The position numbers and the translations under genes are program-made. This document shows positions 5,687 through 6,122 of a stretch of DNA of 6,122 bases, piece by piece. The stretch is taken from contig JAWOHX010000150.1 of the NCBI GenBank assembly GCA_046484975.1, positions 1 to 6,122 of the forward strand. Direction: 5' to 3'. The notes under the pieces are model-generated. The model was not told where the DNA came from. It made no database searches and saw only the letters and a program-made list of their open reading frames with translations. The stretch is from JAWOHX01 sp046484975 (lineage in GTDB: Bacteria; Bacillota; Clostridia; DUPQ01). The stretch's first letter is position 1. Each line of letters opens with the position of its first letter.

Positions 5687-6122
5687 CTATATTATCGTTC
5701 TCTTTCCCATGGAATGCAAATATCGGCCAAGCATGCCCTGGCGGTCCATAATTATCCGTGGTCACGGTCTTGGTTTCACCGGCCAGCAGATCTCCCCAGA
5801 TCACCTGCATGGCAAGCTTGGCGGCCTTCTCGCCCTGGGCCGCGCCGCTGACCATGCGGCCCCCCAAGGGGCCGCTGCCCAGATAAAAATCCCACATGCT
5901 CAAGATAGGGACCTTGCAACGGCTGGCAATAAGCCAGGAGGAACGCTTATTGGTAAACACCTCCCCGGCCTCATCCTGGGTAAAATTACCCAACAGTACC
6001 AGGGTGTTACCGCTGAGGTCCTTGACCATCCCCACCAGCTCAGCCATGGAAGCGGGGTTGAGAAATTCAAAGCGCAGCGGCGCAAATCTCTTCTCCTCCC
6101 GGCGCAGCAGCGGTTCAAGGAG
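5687..6122 (-). pseudogene. C-terminal fragment of an ABC_sub_bind-type (PF04392-like) sensory/substrate-binding domain, 3' end disrupted
   Basis: The frame enters open from the right edge (LLEPLLRREEKRFAPLRFEFL) and runs on through NTLVLLGNFTQDEAGEVF, VPILSMWDFYLGSGPLGGRMVSGAAQGEKAAKLAMQVI. From memory of the family this is the second half of the periplasmic-binding-like domain found as ABC substrate-binding proteins or as the N-terminal sensor of histidine kinases and GGDEF proteins (usual form VYGLWDFYLGxGIVGG, SGxxQGxxAAELALRIL). After TTDNY (about 5748) homology stops in this frame. A one-base shift gives YIMDRQGMLGRY, similar to the family's YMFDYxQLxRF, and ends at TAG 5689-5687. The unshifted frame runs on to 5478, 194 bases inside the YgiQ-type gene, with no recognisable content. 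No transmembrane helix or kinase domain follows. I read it as a truncated, frame-shifted remnant; a sequencing error or chimeric join is possible. Confidence 0.6.
5691..5719 (-). promoter_or_regulatory. Candidate promoter of the YgiQ-type gene
   Basis: On the - strand TTGCAT (5719-5714) and GATAAT (5696-5691, five of six) are exactly 17 bases apart. They would start transcription just before the ribosome binding site AGAGGGG. The -35 match is poor (TTG only). The site lies inside the tail of the damaged sensor fragment, which fits that fragment no longer being a working gene there. Confidence 0.4.

Overview
The window looks like chromosomal DNA of an anaerobic Bacillota (Clostridia-like) bacterium. 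Three things point that way: strong GGAGG-type ribosome binding sites, an ECF-type vitamin transporter S component, and a GH127 family arabinosidase. Coding DNA is GC-rich and the main intergenic gap is clearly AT-rich. This assignment is an inference from gene content; no rRNA or other taxonomic marker is present.

Layout, left to right. (1) Bases 1-1880, + strand: a GH127 beta-L-arabinofuranosidase that enters from the left edge with only its extreme N-terminus missing. (2) Bases 1881-2657, - strand: a single polypeptide joining an N-terminal Nudix hydrolase domain to a C-terminal O6-alkylguanine-DNA alkyltransferase (Ogt/MGMT) domain. Its stop codon abuts the GH127 stop with no base between them. 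(3) Bases 2658-2789: its short upstream region, with a 9-bp inverted repeat and a perfect 12-bp terminator-type hairpin that ends the next gene. (4) Bases 2790-3560, - strand: an ECF transporter S component, PanT-like by sequence feel but with unproven substrate. (5) Bases 3561-3817: an AT-rich gap that includes a possible structured leader RNA ahead of the transporter gene, with a hairpin that can hide its ribosome binding site. (6) Bases 3818-5671, - strand: a YgiQ-type radical SAM protein. (7) Bases 5687-6122, - strand: the C-terminal part of a periplasmic-binding-like sensory domain (ABC_sub_bind type) running in from the right edge. It seems frame-disrupted and truncated just before the YgiQ gene.

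The genes do not form one obvious pathway. The GH127 gene is the 3' end of a + strand unit, probably for plant arabinan or arabinoside use. The - strand genes look like separate single-gene units, each with its own ribosome binding site and with hairpins or long gaps between them. The Nudix-alkyltransferase fusion links nucleotide-pool sanitation with direct DNA repair. The YgiQ-like protein is a conserved radical SAM enzyme of unknown reaction.

No tRNA, rRNA, CRISPR array, insertion sequence or phage gene was seen. I found no convincing new multi-gene system. The points most worth a second look are the fused repair protein with its shortened alkyltransferase HTH, the possible leader RNA of the transporter gene, and the broken sensor fragment at the right edge.
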